Source of the DNA: Desulfobacterales bacterium
GTDB taxonomy: Bacteria; Desulfobacterota; Desulfobacteria; Desulfobacterales; JAFDCJ01
Reading direction: 5' to 3'
NCBI GenBank assembly: GCA_020345785.1
Contig: CP070771.1
Coordinates: 5,414,775-5,435,137 of the forward strand
DNA: 20,363 nucleotides
In this document: positions 6,643 to 15,727 of the stretch, piece by piece
Position numbering within the stretch: the first letter of the stretch is position 1
How the letters are laid out: each line of letters starts with the position of its first letter
Translations under genes and position numbers: made by a program
The notes under the pieces: generated by a model
The model's database searches: none
What the model was told of the DNA's origin: nothing
The model's input: the letters and a program-made list of their open reading frames with translations, nothing else

Positions 6643-8214
6643 TTAACCCTGAACTTTCTCCTGCAACACAAACCGCTGAATCTTGCCTCCGGCCGTCTTG
6701 GGAATGTTGTCGACAAACTCGACCCAGCGCGGGTATTTGTAGGCCGCAATGCGATCCTTGACAAACTGTTTGATATCTTCGGACAGCTTGTCGGAGGGCG
6801 AGGCCCCGGATGCCGGCACCACAAAGGCATACGGTTTAATCAATTCATCCCGGTCCTTGTAGCCCACCACGGCACTTTCGGCCACGGCCGGATGCTCGTT
6901 GATGGTTTTTTCTACCTCTTCTGGTGCCAGCCATTTGCCGCCCACCCGCAGCATGTCGTCACTCCGGCCGCGAAAGAAATAATAGCCTGCCTCATCCACC
7001 AGGTAGCGGTCTCCGGTAACAAACCACTCACCGAGCATATTGCGTTTGGTTTCCTCCCGCTGATTCCAATAGGCCGAGGCGATGGAGCCGCCGCTAACCT
7101 GAAGATTGCCGATCTGACCAGAACCGACGGGGTGCCCGTCGTCATCCAGCAACCGGGTTCGGTAGCCGGCCACCACCTTGCCGGTACTGCCGGGCTTAAC
7201 CTCCCCGAAACGATTGGATAGGAAGATGTGGCAAATCTCGGTGGATCCGGTACCTTCTAAAATCTCGACGCCGAATTCTTCCTTGAAGCGGCGATAAACC
7301 TCAGGAGATAGAATTTCAGCCGAAGAAATGCAGGCCCGCAGGCTATCTGTGGGCGGCAGGTCTTTTCCTTCCGTGCGCCTGGCCTTTTTGTAATCGGCCA
7401 GCGCGCCCAGCAATGTCGGTACGGTAAAAAAGAGTGTGGGTTTGTATTTTACCAGATCCGCGTAGAACAATTCCGGTTTGGGCGCATGACTGATAAGGAT
7501 GGTGGTGGCACCCACCGCAAAGGGAAAGTAAACGCCGTTGCCGAGCCCGTAGGCGAAAAAAAGAAATGATCCCATGGCCCGATCGTCGACCGTCATATTG
7601 AGGATGCCTTTGGCATAGGCCTCGGCACAATAGACCATGTGGCTGTGGTGGTGTACGGCACCCATCAACTTTTCGGGGTTGCGGCCGCTGTAGAGCCAGA
7701 AGGCCGCATCATCGCATGTTGTGGCGGCGGCCGTGAAATCCGCCGCCGCTTTGTTGAGCAATTCATCGAATGACGGATGACCGTGGTCCTGCTGTCCGCA
7801 GACGACGACGTGCTTCAGAAAAACGGCCTGGTCGAGGATCTTTTCGATTTCCGCTAAAAACACGCCGTCAACGATTAATACCGGCGCGCGGCTGTCGTTG
7901 AGCATGTAGAGAAAATCCGGGGCCTTCATCAGGATATTGGTCGGGATGGGCACCGCACCGGCTTTGATGGCTCCGTAAAACGCATAAATCATCTGCGGGG
8001 TATCCCGCAGCAGCAGCATCACCCGGGATTCCATCCCAACGCCGAGTTCGGTAAGCGCATTCGCCGTTCGGTTGACGTTTTCCGACAGCAGGTTATAGGA
8101 AATTACCCGTTCTTCGAACACAATGGCGGCTTTGTCGCCCCGACCTTCAGCCACGTTGCGGTCAATGAAGTACTCCGCGGCATTGAATTGTCTTGGCAAA
8201 TTTAATTTAAGCAT
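6643..8214 (-). CDS. Benzoate-CoA ligase family protein with altered P-loop
   Basis: The 523-residue protein belongs to the benzoate-CoA ligase family of class I adenylate-forming enzymes, which activate aromatic or other carboxylates with ATP and CoA through an acyl-adenylate. Family-type blocks seen: FFAYGLGNGVYFP, EGTGSTEICHIF (A5), EWFVTGDRY (A7), FRGRSDDMLRVGGKWLAP (A8), and the C-terminal AGGKIQR with the adenylation lysine (A10). The oddity is the A3 phosphate-binding loop at residues 175-188: where the family has a TSGSTG-x-PKG-like consensus, this reads YSGRNPEKLMGAVH. The conserved Ser/Thr residues and the PKG lysine are lost, while length and reading frame are kept. It may be a changed, weak or inactive ligase. 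The ATG has no good ribosome site. It lies between livJ and livF, suggesting work on the substrate imported by this transporter. Confidence 0.85.
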   Translation of the reverse strand: MLKLNLPRQFNAAEYFIDRNVAEGRGDKAAIVFEERVISYNLLSENVNRTANALTELGVGMESRVMLLLRDTPQMIYAFYGAIKAGAVPIPTNILMKAPDFLYMLNDSRAPVLIVDGVFLAEIEKILDQAVFLKHVVVCGQQDHGHPSFDELLNKAAADFTAAATTCDDAAFWLYSGRNPEKLMGAVHHHSHMVYCAEAYAKGILNMTVDDRAMGSFLFFAYGLGNGVYFPFAVGATTILISHAPKPELFYADLVKYKPTLFFTVPTLLGALADYKKARRTEGKDLPPTDSLRACISSAEILSPEVYRRFKEEFGVEILEGTGSTEICHIFLSNRFGEVKPGSTGKVVAGYRTRLLDDDGHPVGSGQIGNLQVSGGSIASAYWNQREETKRNMLGEWFVTGDRYLVDEAGYYFFRGRSDDMLRVGGKWLAPEEVEKTINEHPAVAESAVVGYKDRDELIKPYAFVVPASGASPSDKLSEDIKQFVKDRIAAYKYPRWVEFVDNIPKTAGGKIQRFVLQEKVQG

Positions 8215-8244
8215 ATTACTTTAATTTATTTTTCAAATGACCGC

Positions 8245-8398
8245 GTCAGTTGTCCGTGGTCCATGGTTACAGCAATCTTGCCGGAAAAAACGCTTCGACT
8301 GAAATCCATACCAGACACGCGCAGCAAAGACACGATCGGCTGGATTTCTCGCAATCTCCGACATTTTCAACGGACAATGGACAACTGACAACGGACCA
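8245..8398. repeat. Intergenic inverted repeat (GTCAGTTGTCC type)
   Basis: The left part, 8245-8266, holds GTCAGTTGTCC followed by GTGGTCCATGG. The right part, 8371-8398, holds GGACAACTGAC flanked by more GGACAA/GGACCA units. The 11-base core pairs perfectly across about 125 bases of spacer. It occupies the livJ to ligase gap and has no gene. Confidence 0.65.
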
Positions 8399-8403
8399 AT
8401 TGA

Positions 8404-9609
8404 TTATTTTCCGAAGTATTCCATATCCCTCGGCAGTTCAATCCAGTCACTGGCGGGCTTGAATTTCGCGCTCTGAACCTGGTACATCTTGGCGGCCATG
8501 CTGGCGCGATGGTCGGTGCTGGTAAAGGTCAGCGGCGGCGCCAAACCGCCGGTATCAAAATTTCTAAATTTCTCAAAAGCAGTGCGAATTCCGGCCGGAG
8601 TCAGGTCGCCGGCTTTATCGGCCATCTTGAGTGCCTCGGTGACACAAAGAATGTTCACCCAACCTTCCACATAGACATTGGTGCCCTTTTCTCCGGGATG
8701 CCACCTCTCGTGGGAGTCGACAACCTTTTTCATTCCCGGAACGTCGGCAGCATATGGCGCAATCGGATGCACACCGTAAGATCCCTCTGCAGCTCCGCCG
8801 CTCAGCTCGATCAACGTTTCTTCAAAATTTCTGATGTTTGAAATGAACTTTGTCTTGAGGCCAAGCGCTTTGGCATTTTTCAGGATGACGGCACCATTCA
8901 TCGCCGTGGAAGTAATATAGGCATAATCCGGATTATACCGGCTCATGTTGGTCAGCTGAACGGTGGCATCCTTTGTCGGCCAGTTAATCACTTGATCCGG
9001 TCCGACCTCCACACCGATCTTCTTCGCATAATCCTTGCAGACGGCCAGAATGTCCCGGCCGTAGTTGTTGTCAGGATACAGGTAGGCAATTTTCGGATTG
9101 CGACTGGTGTCTTTCCAGGTCATTCGGATCCATTTAAGGGCGATGCGCCCCATCGTGCCGTAAGATGGTGATACAAAGAAGCTAAACGGCGTTTTCTTGG
9201 GATTCTGGAATTTGGACGTAAAGGAGGCCGCGATGGTGGCCACGCCGTCGGCTACGATTTTTTTGGCCAGCGTAATAGTGGTTCCGGTGGACTGGATGTA
9301 AAGCCCCGGAACTTTTTCAGAATCGACCAGACGGTTGTATCCGGCTACGCCTTTGGCGGTGTCATAGCCGTCGTCTATTACGATCAGCTGAAGTTCCTTA
9401 CCGTTGATGCCGCCGTGCTCGTTGACCCAGCGCATGGCATCCAACTGGCCCTTGACCTGATTCTTGCCCCAGTCCGAGGTCGGGCCGGACAGATCGATTA
9501 AGACACCCCACTTTATGACCTCGGCTGCGCCTGCATTTTGCGGCAAATACCCGAGAGACAGCGCCACGGTGATTGTCAAAACGACAATTAAGAATCTACT
9601 CTTTTTCAT
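8404..9609 (-). CDS. ABC transporter substrate-binding protein (LivJ-like)
   Basis: The 401-residue periplasmic binding protein, type I fold (LivJ/amide-urea-aromatic family), captures the substrate for the Liv-type permease. Seen: an N-terminal signal peptide (MKKSR, hydrophobic stretch, cut after about GAA), then IKWGVLIDLSGPTSDWG and NEHGGINGKELQLIVIDD, the standard opening of this family. The start at 9609 is chosen over an in-frame ATG at 9627 because AAAGGAGG lies 7 bases before it. The family also includes binding proteins for aromatic acids, and the flanking ligase genes favour a carboxylate ligand over leucine. It lies 94 bases after livM, in line with one transcript. Confidence 0.92.
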   Translation of the reverse strand: MKKSRFLIVVLTITVALSLGYLPQNAGAAEVIKWGVLIDLSGPTSDWGKNQVKGQLDAMRWVNEHGGINGKELQLIVIDDGYDTAKGVAGYNRLVDSEKVPGLYIQSTGTTITLAKKIVADGVATIAASFTSKFQNPKKTPFSFFVSPSYGTMGRIALKWIRMTWKDTSRNPKIAYLYPDNNYGRDILAVCKDYAKKIGVEVGPDQVINWPTKDATVQLTNMSRYNPDYAYITSTAMNGAVILKNAKALGLKTKFISNIRNFEETLIELSGGAAEGSYGVHPIAPYAADVPGMKKVVDSHERWHPGEKGTNVYVEGWVNILCVTEALKMADKAGDLTPAGIRTAFEKFRNFDTGGLAPPLTFTSTDHRASMAAKMYQVQSAKFKPASDWIELPRDMEYFGK

Positions 9610-9703
9610 TGTGCGTCCTCCTTTCATGCGGATTAATTATATCCGCTCGATTAACGGATAACCAATTGCAGCCCCTTGAGCGATACCGGTCAAGGAATGA
9701 ATT

Positions 9704-10747
9704 CTAATACGAAAACGGCCACAGTTTCCAGTAGGCTTTGATAGTGCGCCACCGGGCGGCCAGGCCGTCCGGCTCGAAAATCAGAAAAAGGATGATGACC
9801 ACTCCAAAAACGATTTCTCTCAGAGATACAAACCAGGTGACGTGGTCCGGAAAATTGGTGTTGAGTGTGGTGGTCACCACTTCGAGTATACGTTCCAACA
9901 TAAACCAGAAACCAACCCCGAAAATCGCTCCCAGAACGTGCCCCAATCCGCCGATGATGCACATGGCCAGGTAATCGATGGATTGCATGATGGTGAACGA
10001 TTCATGGGTGATGACCTCCAGATACTGAGCCTGCAGAGCCCCGGCAATGCCCGCGAAAAAGGAAGCCACGGCAAAGGACAGCAGCCGGTATTTAAATAAA
10101 TTGACTCCAATGACTTCGGCGGCCAGATACCGGTCGCGGATGGCAATGAAGGCTCTGCCGGATCGTGCCCGGACAATGTTCTTGGTAGCCAGGGTCGCGG
10201 CCACCGCCAGAGCGAATGTCAGATAATACAGATGAATATGGTCATTGAATTGCAGTGGCCCAATGGTACCCGGTTCCACGTACAGTCCCGCCACACCGCC
10301 GGTGAGGCTGTCCCATCGGCGGATGGTAAACTCGATAATGAACTGGGCTGCAATGGTGGCCATGGCCAAATAAAGGCCGCGCAGGCGCAACGACGGGATG
10401 CCGAAAACCATTCCCACCATCGCCGCCACAGCTCCGGCCGCCGGCAAAGACAAAATAAATGGCAGGCCCGCCTGGCCGATAAGGATCGAACAGGCATAGG
10501 CACCCACACCCATAAACGCCGCCTGACCCAGTGAAATCTGTCCGGTAAATCCGGTCAGCAGATTCAAGCCCTGACAGGCGATGACCGCAATGCCCGCTTC
10601 GATCATGATGGAAATCATATATTTTGAAGCAGTCAGAGGGAACAGAGTGCAGCCCAGTAAAAACGCGATCAACCAGACCCTGACAAACCAGGTCTGGAAA
10701 ATGCGCTCATCCGTGCGATAATCTTCATGAAATAATCCAGCCGGCAT
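9704..10747 (-). CDS. livM: Liv-type ABC transporter permease (LivM-like)
   Basis: The 347-residue inner-membrane permease has about nine or ten hydrophobic segments. Seen: the LivM hallmark GLNLLTGFTGQISLGQAAFMGVGAY (about residues 60-84; the GQISLGQAAF core is the most typical), and a later GIAGALQAQY plus IIGGLGHVLGAIFG that matches the cytosolic coupling region EAA-like loop. It forms the membrane channel with LivH. The ATG is preceded by AGGTGA about 9 bases upstream. A 210-base gap with repeats separates it from livH. Confidence 0.93.
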   Translation of the reverse strand: MPAGLFHEDYRTDERIFQTWFVRVWLIAFLLGCTLFPLTASKYMISIMIEAGIAVIACQGLNLLTGFTGQISLGQAAFMGVGAYACSILIGQAGLPFILSLPAAGAVAAMVGMVFGIPSLRLRGLYLAMATIAAQFIIEFTIRRWDSLTGGVAGLYVEPGTIGPLQFNDHIHLYYLTFALAVAATLATKNIVRARSGRAFIAIRDRYLAAEVIGVNLFKYRLLSFAVASFFAGIAGALQAQYLEVITHESFTIMQSIDYLAMCIIGGLGHVLGAIFGVGFWFMLERILEVVTTTLNTNFPDHVTWFVSLREIVFGVVIILFLIFEPDGLAARWRTIKAYWKLWPFSY

Positions 10748-10820
10748 CGTCGCTTTTCACCTATTGTTTCAAATTTAGCAAAGAATTGCTCTTATCAAAC
10801 AGTAAGCAGTTGAAGCGCTA

Positions 10821-10920
10821 TAAGTTGATTAAGTTGATTGAGTTGATTAAGTTAAACTGGTATGGTCAGGCTTTGCCAACTTAATCAACCGTTCAACCAA
10901 TCAACTTAATCAACCAATTT
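10821..10920. repeat. Inverted 9-bp tandem repeat (AAGTTGATT type)
   Basis: AAGTTGATT repeats about three and a half times in tandem from 10822 to 10853 with period 9. The opposite-strand version, AACTTAATCAACC with related units, runs from 10878 to 10918. The two can fold on each other over about 30 bp around a short loop holding GGTCAGGCTTTGCC. It fills the livH to livM gap; no gene. Confidence 0.75.
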
Positions 10921-10957
10921 GGCCATTCCGCCTTCTACATTCCCAATTCCGACTTCG

Positions 10958-11848
10958 TTAGACCCGCTCGATCTCCTCGATCCCAAACAGCCCATAGGGC
11001 TTGATCATCAATACCAGCACCATCACCATAAAGGGGAAGACTTCGTTGATGGCCGGGATATACGGATCCAGATACCCTGCTGACAGGAATTCCAGGATAC
11101 CGACGATCAGGCCGCCGATGATGGCTCCCAGGATACTGTCCAGACCACCGAATATAACCGCCGGCAGCACTTTTAGTCCTAAATGACTGAGCTCTACGCC
11201 GACACCGCCGATATTGCCGATCAGGATGCCACCGATGGACGAGACCACCGCCGCGATGCACCAGCTCATGGCAAAAACCCTTTTGACCGATATTCCCATA
11301 CTCTGAGCTGCGGTCTGATGATCGGCAACAGCCCGCATGAAGATGCCGGTGCGGGCATACTTGAAAAAGACCGCAAAAAAAGTCAGCAGCACCAGGGATA
11401 TGCCCATGCTCCAGAGGTACAGGTAGGTCACCTTGACCCCCCAGAAATCAAGGGGTTCTTCAGGAAAAATATTGAATTGGCGAATATCATTACCCCACAA
11501 CATGATGACCAGGCCGCGCAGGATATAGGTCAATCCCAGGGTTACCATTATGATGGATATGATGGGCTCACCGATCAGAGGCCGCAGCACCAGCCGCTCG
11601 ACGGCCAGTCCCAGCAAAACCGAGAAGCCCATTGTAATCAGAAACGATACATAAAAATTCAATCCGAAATCAAGGGTCATCGAAAGGCAGATGTAGGCCC
11701 CCACCATCATAAATTCGCCCTGGGCCAGGTTGAGAATCGAGGTGGATTTGTATATCAGGACAAAGCCAAGCGCCACCAGGGCATAGATGGACCCCATGGA
11801 CAGGCCTGTTATAAGAAACTGCATGAAAAAGAAAAACTCGTTTTGCAC
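10958..11848 (-). CDS. livH: Liv-type ABC transporter permease (LivH-like)
   Basis: The 296-residue inner-membrane permease has about eight hydrophobic segments. Seen: GLSMGSIYALVALGFVLIYK (residues 15-34), the standard LivH opening, then LNLAQGEFMMVGAY, and near the C-terminus the coupling loop GGLDSILGAIIGGLIVG. It starts with GTG at 11848, directly after the TAG of the acyl-CoA synthetase gene (TAGGTG on the minus strand), and its ribosome site AGGGAGGA lies inside the last codons of that gene. Translation of the permease is therefore very likely coupled to that of the synthetase, which ties the ligase and the transporter together functionally. Confidence 0.94.
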   Translation of the reverse strand: MQNEFFFFMQFLITGLSMGSIYALVALGFVLIYKSTSILNLAQGEFMMVGAYICLSMTLDFGLNFYVSFLITMGFSVLLGLAVERLVLRPLIGEPIISIIMVTLGLTYILRGLVIMLWGNDIRQFNIFPEEPLDFWGVKVTYLYLWSMGISLVLLTFFAVFFKYARTGIFMRAVADHQTAAQSMGISVKRVFAMSWCIAAVVSSIGGILIGNIGGVGVELSHLGLKVLPAVIFGGLDSILGAIIGGLIVGILEFLSAGYLDPYIPAINEVFPFMVMVLVLMIKPYGLFGIEEIERV

Positions 11849-13861
11849 CTAGATTCCTCCCTTGAGCTGTGACCAGAAGCCTTTCTTTTTAAGCAGATCC
11901 TGGTAGGCGTCTGCGGGCTTCATGGTACGCATAATGAGATTTGTGCGCAAAGTGGCCGTCTTGCCGTCCTGATAGCGAATAACCGTCTCAATGGGAAGCT
12001 CCGCGACATCGCTGTAAAGCGCAGCTATTTCTTTGGCATATTTCTGGTTGATGAATTTACGCCGAATTTTTTTGGTGCGGGTCAGTTCCTCATCATCCGG
12101 ATCCAATTCCTTATAAAGCAAGAGGAACTTCTGAATGCGGGCCTTTTCCGGCAGGGTGGCGTTCACCCGCACCACCTCCCGTTCGATTAAATCATAGACT
12201 TCCTCTTTGCCGGCCAGATCCGAGTAGGTCGTGTAGTTGAGGCGATGGTCCTCGGCCCATTTGCCCACGTGTTTGTAATCGATGCAAATCATGGCTGTGA
12301 CATAATCCTGTTCATGACCGAGCACCACCGCTTCAACGATGTAGGGACAAAATTTTAGTTTATTCTCGATGAACATCGGCGAAAATTTGGCACCGCTTTT
12401 GAGATGCATCAGGTCCTTGACACGATCAATGATCACCAGATGTCCATCTTTGGCAAAATATCCCGCATCACCGGTATGCATCCACCCGTCGATAATTGTT
12501 TCACGGGTGGCCTCCTCGTTTTTCAGGTAGCCCTGAAACAGGCCCGGTCCCCGGGATAAAATCTCGCCAACCCCTTCGGCGTCCGGCTCATAAATTGAGA
12601 CCTCCGCCGCGGGCACCGGAATGCCCACCGAATCAAAATTGATATCGCCATCCCGATGAATGGTTGAATAGCCGGCAACCTCGGTCTGTCCGTAAATCTG
12701 TTTGAGATTGACCCCCAGGGCATGAAAGAAGCGAAACACATCAGGTCCCAGAGCGGCACCGCCCGTCATGGCGGATCGGATCCGGGAAAAACCCAAGCGG
12801 TCACGCAGGGCCCGGAACATGGCGGCATAGGCTATCCAGTAAAGCATTTTCCATCCCAGCGGTGGATTTTTTTTCTCGAATTTAAAATCCGCCCAGCGAT
12901 AGCCCACAGGCAGGCATAAATTGTAGACGAGCCTTTTGAAAAAAGAGGCATCCAAATGCTTAACCATAACCTGGCGCGAAATCCCCTCCCACATCCGGGG
13001 GGATGCCACCAAAAGACTGGGGGCAATTTCATAAAGATCCGCCATGGCGGTTTCCGGTTCTTCCGGAAAATTAAGGGTATAGCCTGTGAACAGAGAAGAG
13101 AAGACGCTCATGGTCTGTTCCACAATCCATGGCAGCGGTATGAACGAGAGAAACTGGTCGTCGGGATGCTTGGGATCCACCTCGTGTAATGAGGCCACCA
13201 TGCTGAGAATGTTCTTATGGGTGAGCAAGGTGCCTTTGGGGTTGCCGGTGGTACCCGATGTATAACAGATAATGGCCAAGTCGTCTTCTTTTATGGCGTC
13301 GACATTTTTGTCAAAGCGCTCCGGCTCTTTTTGGTGCAACTCCCGGCCCAGTCGCTCGATGTCGACAAATTCGAGGAGAAGATCTTTTTCTTCGTAATCC
13401 CACAAGCCTTTGGGATCGGTGTAGATGATCTTTTTCAGACGGGGTAGCTTGTCCTTTAAATCCAGGATCTTGTCTACCTGTTCCTGGTCTTCGGCCACGA
13501 TCATGGTAGCTTCCGAGTGATCGATTATATACGCCACCTCGCTGAGGATCGAGTCCTGGAAAATACCAAAGGGTATCACCCCGGCCGCCTGGGCCGCCAG
13601 CTCGGCATAAATCCATTCCGGTCTATTATCACCAATAATTCCAATGGTTTCTCCGGGTTTAAGGCCAAGTGAAATCAAACCCAGGGAAAAATCGCGCACA
13701 TGTTCCAGATATTGCTGCCAGGTTACCGACTGCCAGATACCAAATTCTTTTTCCCGCATGGCCACGCGGCCGTCGCCGAAGCGCCGGGCGTTTCTGATCA
13801 ACAGTTCCGGCAGACTATTGGCGGTTTTGTTGCTGTTGTCTTGAGGCTGGTTCATCGTCAT
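11849..13861 (-). CDS. Long-chain acyl-CoA synthetase (AMP-forming)
   Basis: The 670-residue enzyme is of the large FadD15-like class of long-chain fatty acid-CoA ligases, which make acyl-CoA from a fatty acid, ATP and CoA at the inner face of the membrane. All core blocks are present: A3 YTSGTTGNPKG (residues 200-210), QIYGQTEVAGY (A5), GWMHTGDAGYF (A7), DRVKDLMHLKSGAKFSP (A8), and a C-terminal TRTKKIRRK that carries the expected lysine. The length, long linker and A8 sequence separate it from the shorter benzoate-CoA ligase type in the same locus. Two in-frame ATGs (13861, 13855) are possible; neither has a strong ribosome site. The gene lies between livG and livH, an unusual insertion into a transport operon. 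Confidence 0.93.
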   Translation of the reverse strand: MTMNQPQDNSNKTANSLPELLIRNARRFGDGRVAMREKEFGIWQSVTWQQYLEHVRDFSLGLISLGLKPGETIGIIGDNRPEWIYAELAAQAAGVIPFGIFQDSILSEVAYIIDHSEATMIVAEDQEQVDKILDLKDKLPRLKKIIYTDPKGLWDYEEKDLLLEFVDIERLGRELHQKEPERFDKNVDAIKEDDLAIICYTSGTTGNPKGTLLTHKNILSMVASLHEVDPKHPDDQFLSFIPLPWIVEQTMSVFSSLFTGYTLNFPEEPETAMADLYEIAPSLLVASPRMWEGISRQVMVKHLDASFFKRLVYNLCLPVGYRWADFKFEKKNPPLGWKMLYWIAYAAMFRALRDRLGFSRIRSAMTGGAALGPDVFRFFHALGVNLKQIYGQTEVAGYSTIHRDGDINFDSVGIPVPAAEVSIYEPDAEGVGEILSRGPGLFQGYLKNEEATRETIIDGWMHTGDAGYFAKDGHLVIIDRVKDLMHLKSGAKFSPMFIENKLKFCPYIVEAVVLGHEQDYVTAMICIDYKHVGKWAEDHRLNYTTYSDLAGKEEVYDLIEREVVRVNATLPEKARIQKFLLLYKELDPDDEELTRTKKIRRKFINQKYAKEIAALYSDVAELPIETVIRYQDGKTATLRTNLIMRTMKPADAYQDLLKKKGFWSQLKGGI

Positions 13862-13919
13862 TTATTGCCAGGATGAAAATTTTTTCCCGACCTGAAGTTA
13901 TGCGGTCTTTATAAAGTTT

Positions 13920-14308
13920 GGTTTCAGGTGTCGGGTGTCAGGTGTCAGCGTTCCGGGTTCAGGGTTCAGTGTTCTGGGTTCAGGAAAGATCGTTTGGATC
14001 GTTTAAATCGTTTCGGTCTTTGATCGAACGAGACTTTTCCCTATTAAATTAACTATCGGCTTCTGACCCTCTGATCATCTTATCTTCTGATCTTCCGACA
14101 TTGACGTCTGTCATCTGCTTGCCGCGCCAAAGCCCGCAGGGCGACGGCGGTTCTTCTGTCATCTATTTTCTGTTCTTTGCCTTTTGTCCTCTATCTTCTG
14201 GTTCTACCCTTCGAAACCTAACACAGCCTCCCGGCCTCATAGCTTCCCAGCTTCCCAGCATTTTTTTCTTCTCTGCCCTCTGACACCTGAAACCCGAAAC
14301 CTGAAACC
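13920..14308. repeat. Intergenic element with 29-bp inverted ends (GGTTTCAGGTGTC)
   Basis: The 526-base gap between livG and the synthetase carries a 29-base inverted pair with only two mismatches: 13920-13948 and 14280-14308. The left end continues in tandem units GGTTCAG/GTGTCAG to about 13983, then ATCGTTT units (13988-14014). The middle is pyrimidine-rich on the plus strand with TCTTCTG-type repeats, and more GAAACC units follow to about 14330. No gene was found in the gap. Confidence 0.72.
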
Positions 14309-14387
14309 TTTTTTCTGACACCCGAAACCTCGCCAACAGCCTATCCACTTACCGGAACCTCACATCACTAACGCCGCTCTCAGCTTG

Positions 14388-15182
14388 CTACAACCGCGAA
14401 TAGGCCTTTTCATCTTCACCCAGGTACGCCCGGATAACCTGGGAATTTTGTTGTATTTCCCGGGGGGAGCCTTCGGCGATTTTCTGCCCGAATTCCAACA
14501 CACAAACGCGATTGGAAATATCCATAACCACCCCCATATCATGTTCTACCAGGATAATGCTCACCGCCCACATCTGGTTGACGTTGAGGATAAAACGGGC
14601 CATGTCTTCGGTTTCCTCAAGGTTCATGCCCGCCATGGGTTCGTCAAGCAGGAGAACCTGCGGCTGCATGGCCAAAGCCCGGGCGAGTTCTACGCGTTTC
14701 TGCATTCCGTAAGGCAGCGTGCCCACCACTTTTTTTCGAATGGCCTGGATCTCCAGTAAGTCGATGATTTTTTCCTCAATCTCTCGGCGCAGTCTCAATT
14801 CCTCACGCCGGGTTCGCCCCCAGTAGAGCATATCCGAAAAAATGCCCGATTTCAGAAAGGCGTGCCGCCCGAGCTTGATATTGTCCAGGACGGTCATGCC
14901 CTTGAACAGCTCGATATTCTGAAATGTTCGCGCAATGCCCATTTTGGCAATGGCGTGGGTGGATATGCCGAGGATGTCTCGGCCTTTGTAAAGGATCTGA
15001 CCTTCCTGGGGTGTATAAAATCGACTGATGCAGTTCAGAAGACAGGTTTTACCGGCCCCGTTGGGTCCGATAATCGCAAAGATTTCGCCGCTTAGAAGTT
15101 GCGTGCTGACATTGAACAGCGCCTGGACGCCGCCGAAGGCCAGAGAAAGATTTTCAACCTTTATGATGACATCGTCGCTCAA
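14388..15182 (-). CDS. livG: Liv-type ABC transporter ATP-binding protein (LivG-like)
   Basis: The 264-residue second ATPase of the importer, cytosolic. Seen: Walker A GPNGAGKT (39-46), the LivG-type signature LPYGMQKRVELARAL (156-170), Walker B LLLDEPMAGMN (177-187), and the switch VEHDM. Length is usual for LivG. The best start is a TTG at 15182 (no ATG fits), with only a weak GGAAAG site upstream. It is the first gene of the minus-strand locus: a sigma70-like promoter lies at 15251-15279, leaving a leader of about 60 bases. A 526-base repeat-filled gap separates it from the acyl-CoA synthetase gene. Confidence 0.92.
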   Translation of the reverse strand: MSDDVIIKVENLSLAFGGVQALFNVSTQLLSGEIFAIIGPNGAGKTCLLNCISRFYTPQEGQILYKGRDILGISTHAIAKMGIARTFQNIELFKGMTVLDNIKLGRHAFLKSGIFSDMLYWGRTRREELRLRREIEEKIIDLLEIQAIRKKVVGTLPYGMQKRVELARALAMQPQVLLLDEPMAGMNLEETEDMARFILNVNQMWAVSIILVEHDMGVVMDISNRVCVLEFGQKIAEGSPREIQQNSQVIRAYLGEDEKAYSRL

Positions 15183-15250
15183 TCTGATCCGCTTTCCGCT
15201 TTTTTTCTTTTTTGGCCGACAGGGCCGTTATACAATCGCAGGTGAATTTC

Positions 15251-15279
15251 TATATAAAGAATGCGAAGTTAAATGTCAA
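15251..15279 (-). promoter_or_regulatory. Sigma70-type promoter for the liv/acyl-CoA ligase locus
   Basis: On the minus strand TTGACA (15274-15279) is a perfect -35 box, followed after exactly 17 bases by TATATA (15251-15256), a 5 of 6 match to the -10 box. Transcription would start near 15244, about 60 bases before the livG start codon. Both boxes are read directly from the sequence; activity is inferred. Confidence 0.75.
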
Positions 15280-15727
15280 GCTATCTAAATTATGAATTCT
15301 ATTCACTTATTGGATTTAATCACCCGTTTAAAATGACCGAGGTACAATGGATCGCATACGCAATATTTTGAACTGGACTCGATAACGGAATTACACTATA
15401 GTCCGAAATGTTCTGACACCCCCACTGCTTTTGCGGAACCAGCGCCGGAATAGGATACGGATTTGCGGGGTTGGCATATTGTTAATCAAAGAATTCAAGG
15501 AAAAGGAGCAGGGTGGCGTCAAAGTAAAATGTAAACCAGACGATGCCGTTGGGCATAGTTATAGACGGATCATTTGTTTTGGCTTTTGAATTTGGGTCAT
15601 TGGGATTTGCTTGGGATTTGGTTATTGGTGCTTGGAATTTTCATGATTTTCGTTAAGCAGGTAATTTTCGCAAAATCCGTCAGTTGCTTCTTTTAAAGAC
15701 GGAACCCTTGGAGAAGGAGGGCCTCCG
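15280..15727. other. Divergent intergenic region
   Basis: This region separates livG (minus) from the acyl-CoA synthetase (plus). No coding potential was seen. From about 15577 to 15641 the plus strand is built of GGGATTTG/TTGGTT-like units, another short degenerate repeat. A ribosome site AAGGAGG at 15714-15720 belongs to the following gene. A regulator site is expected in such a region, but I cannot point to one. Confidence 0.5.

Noticed and set aside
5866..6830. Several short open frames in the livF to ligase gap
   Set aside because: They overlap one another on both strands, consist of translated repeats, and show no recognisable domain or ribosome site.
11183..11872. Long open frame on the plus strand opposite livH (229 codons)
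   Set aside because: It is antisense to a clear permease gene, very rich in His, Gln and Asp as expected for the complement of hydrophobic codons, and shows no family motif.
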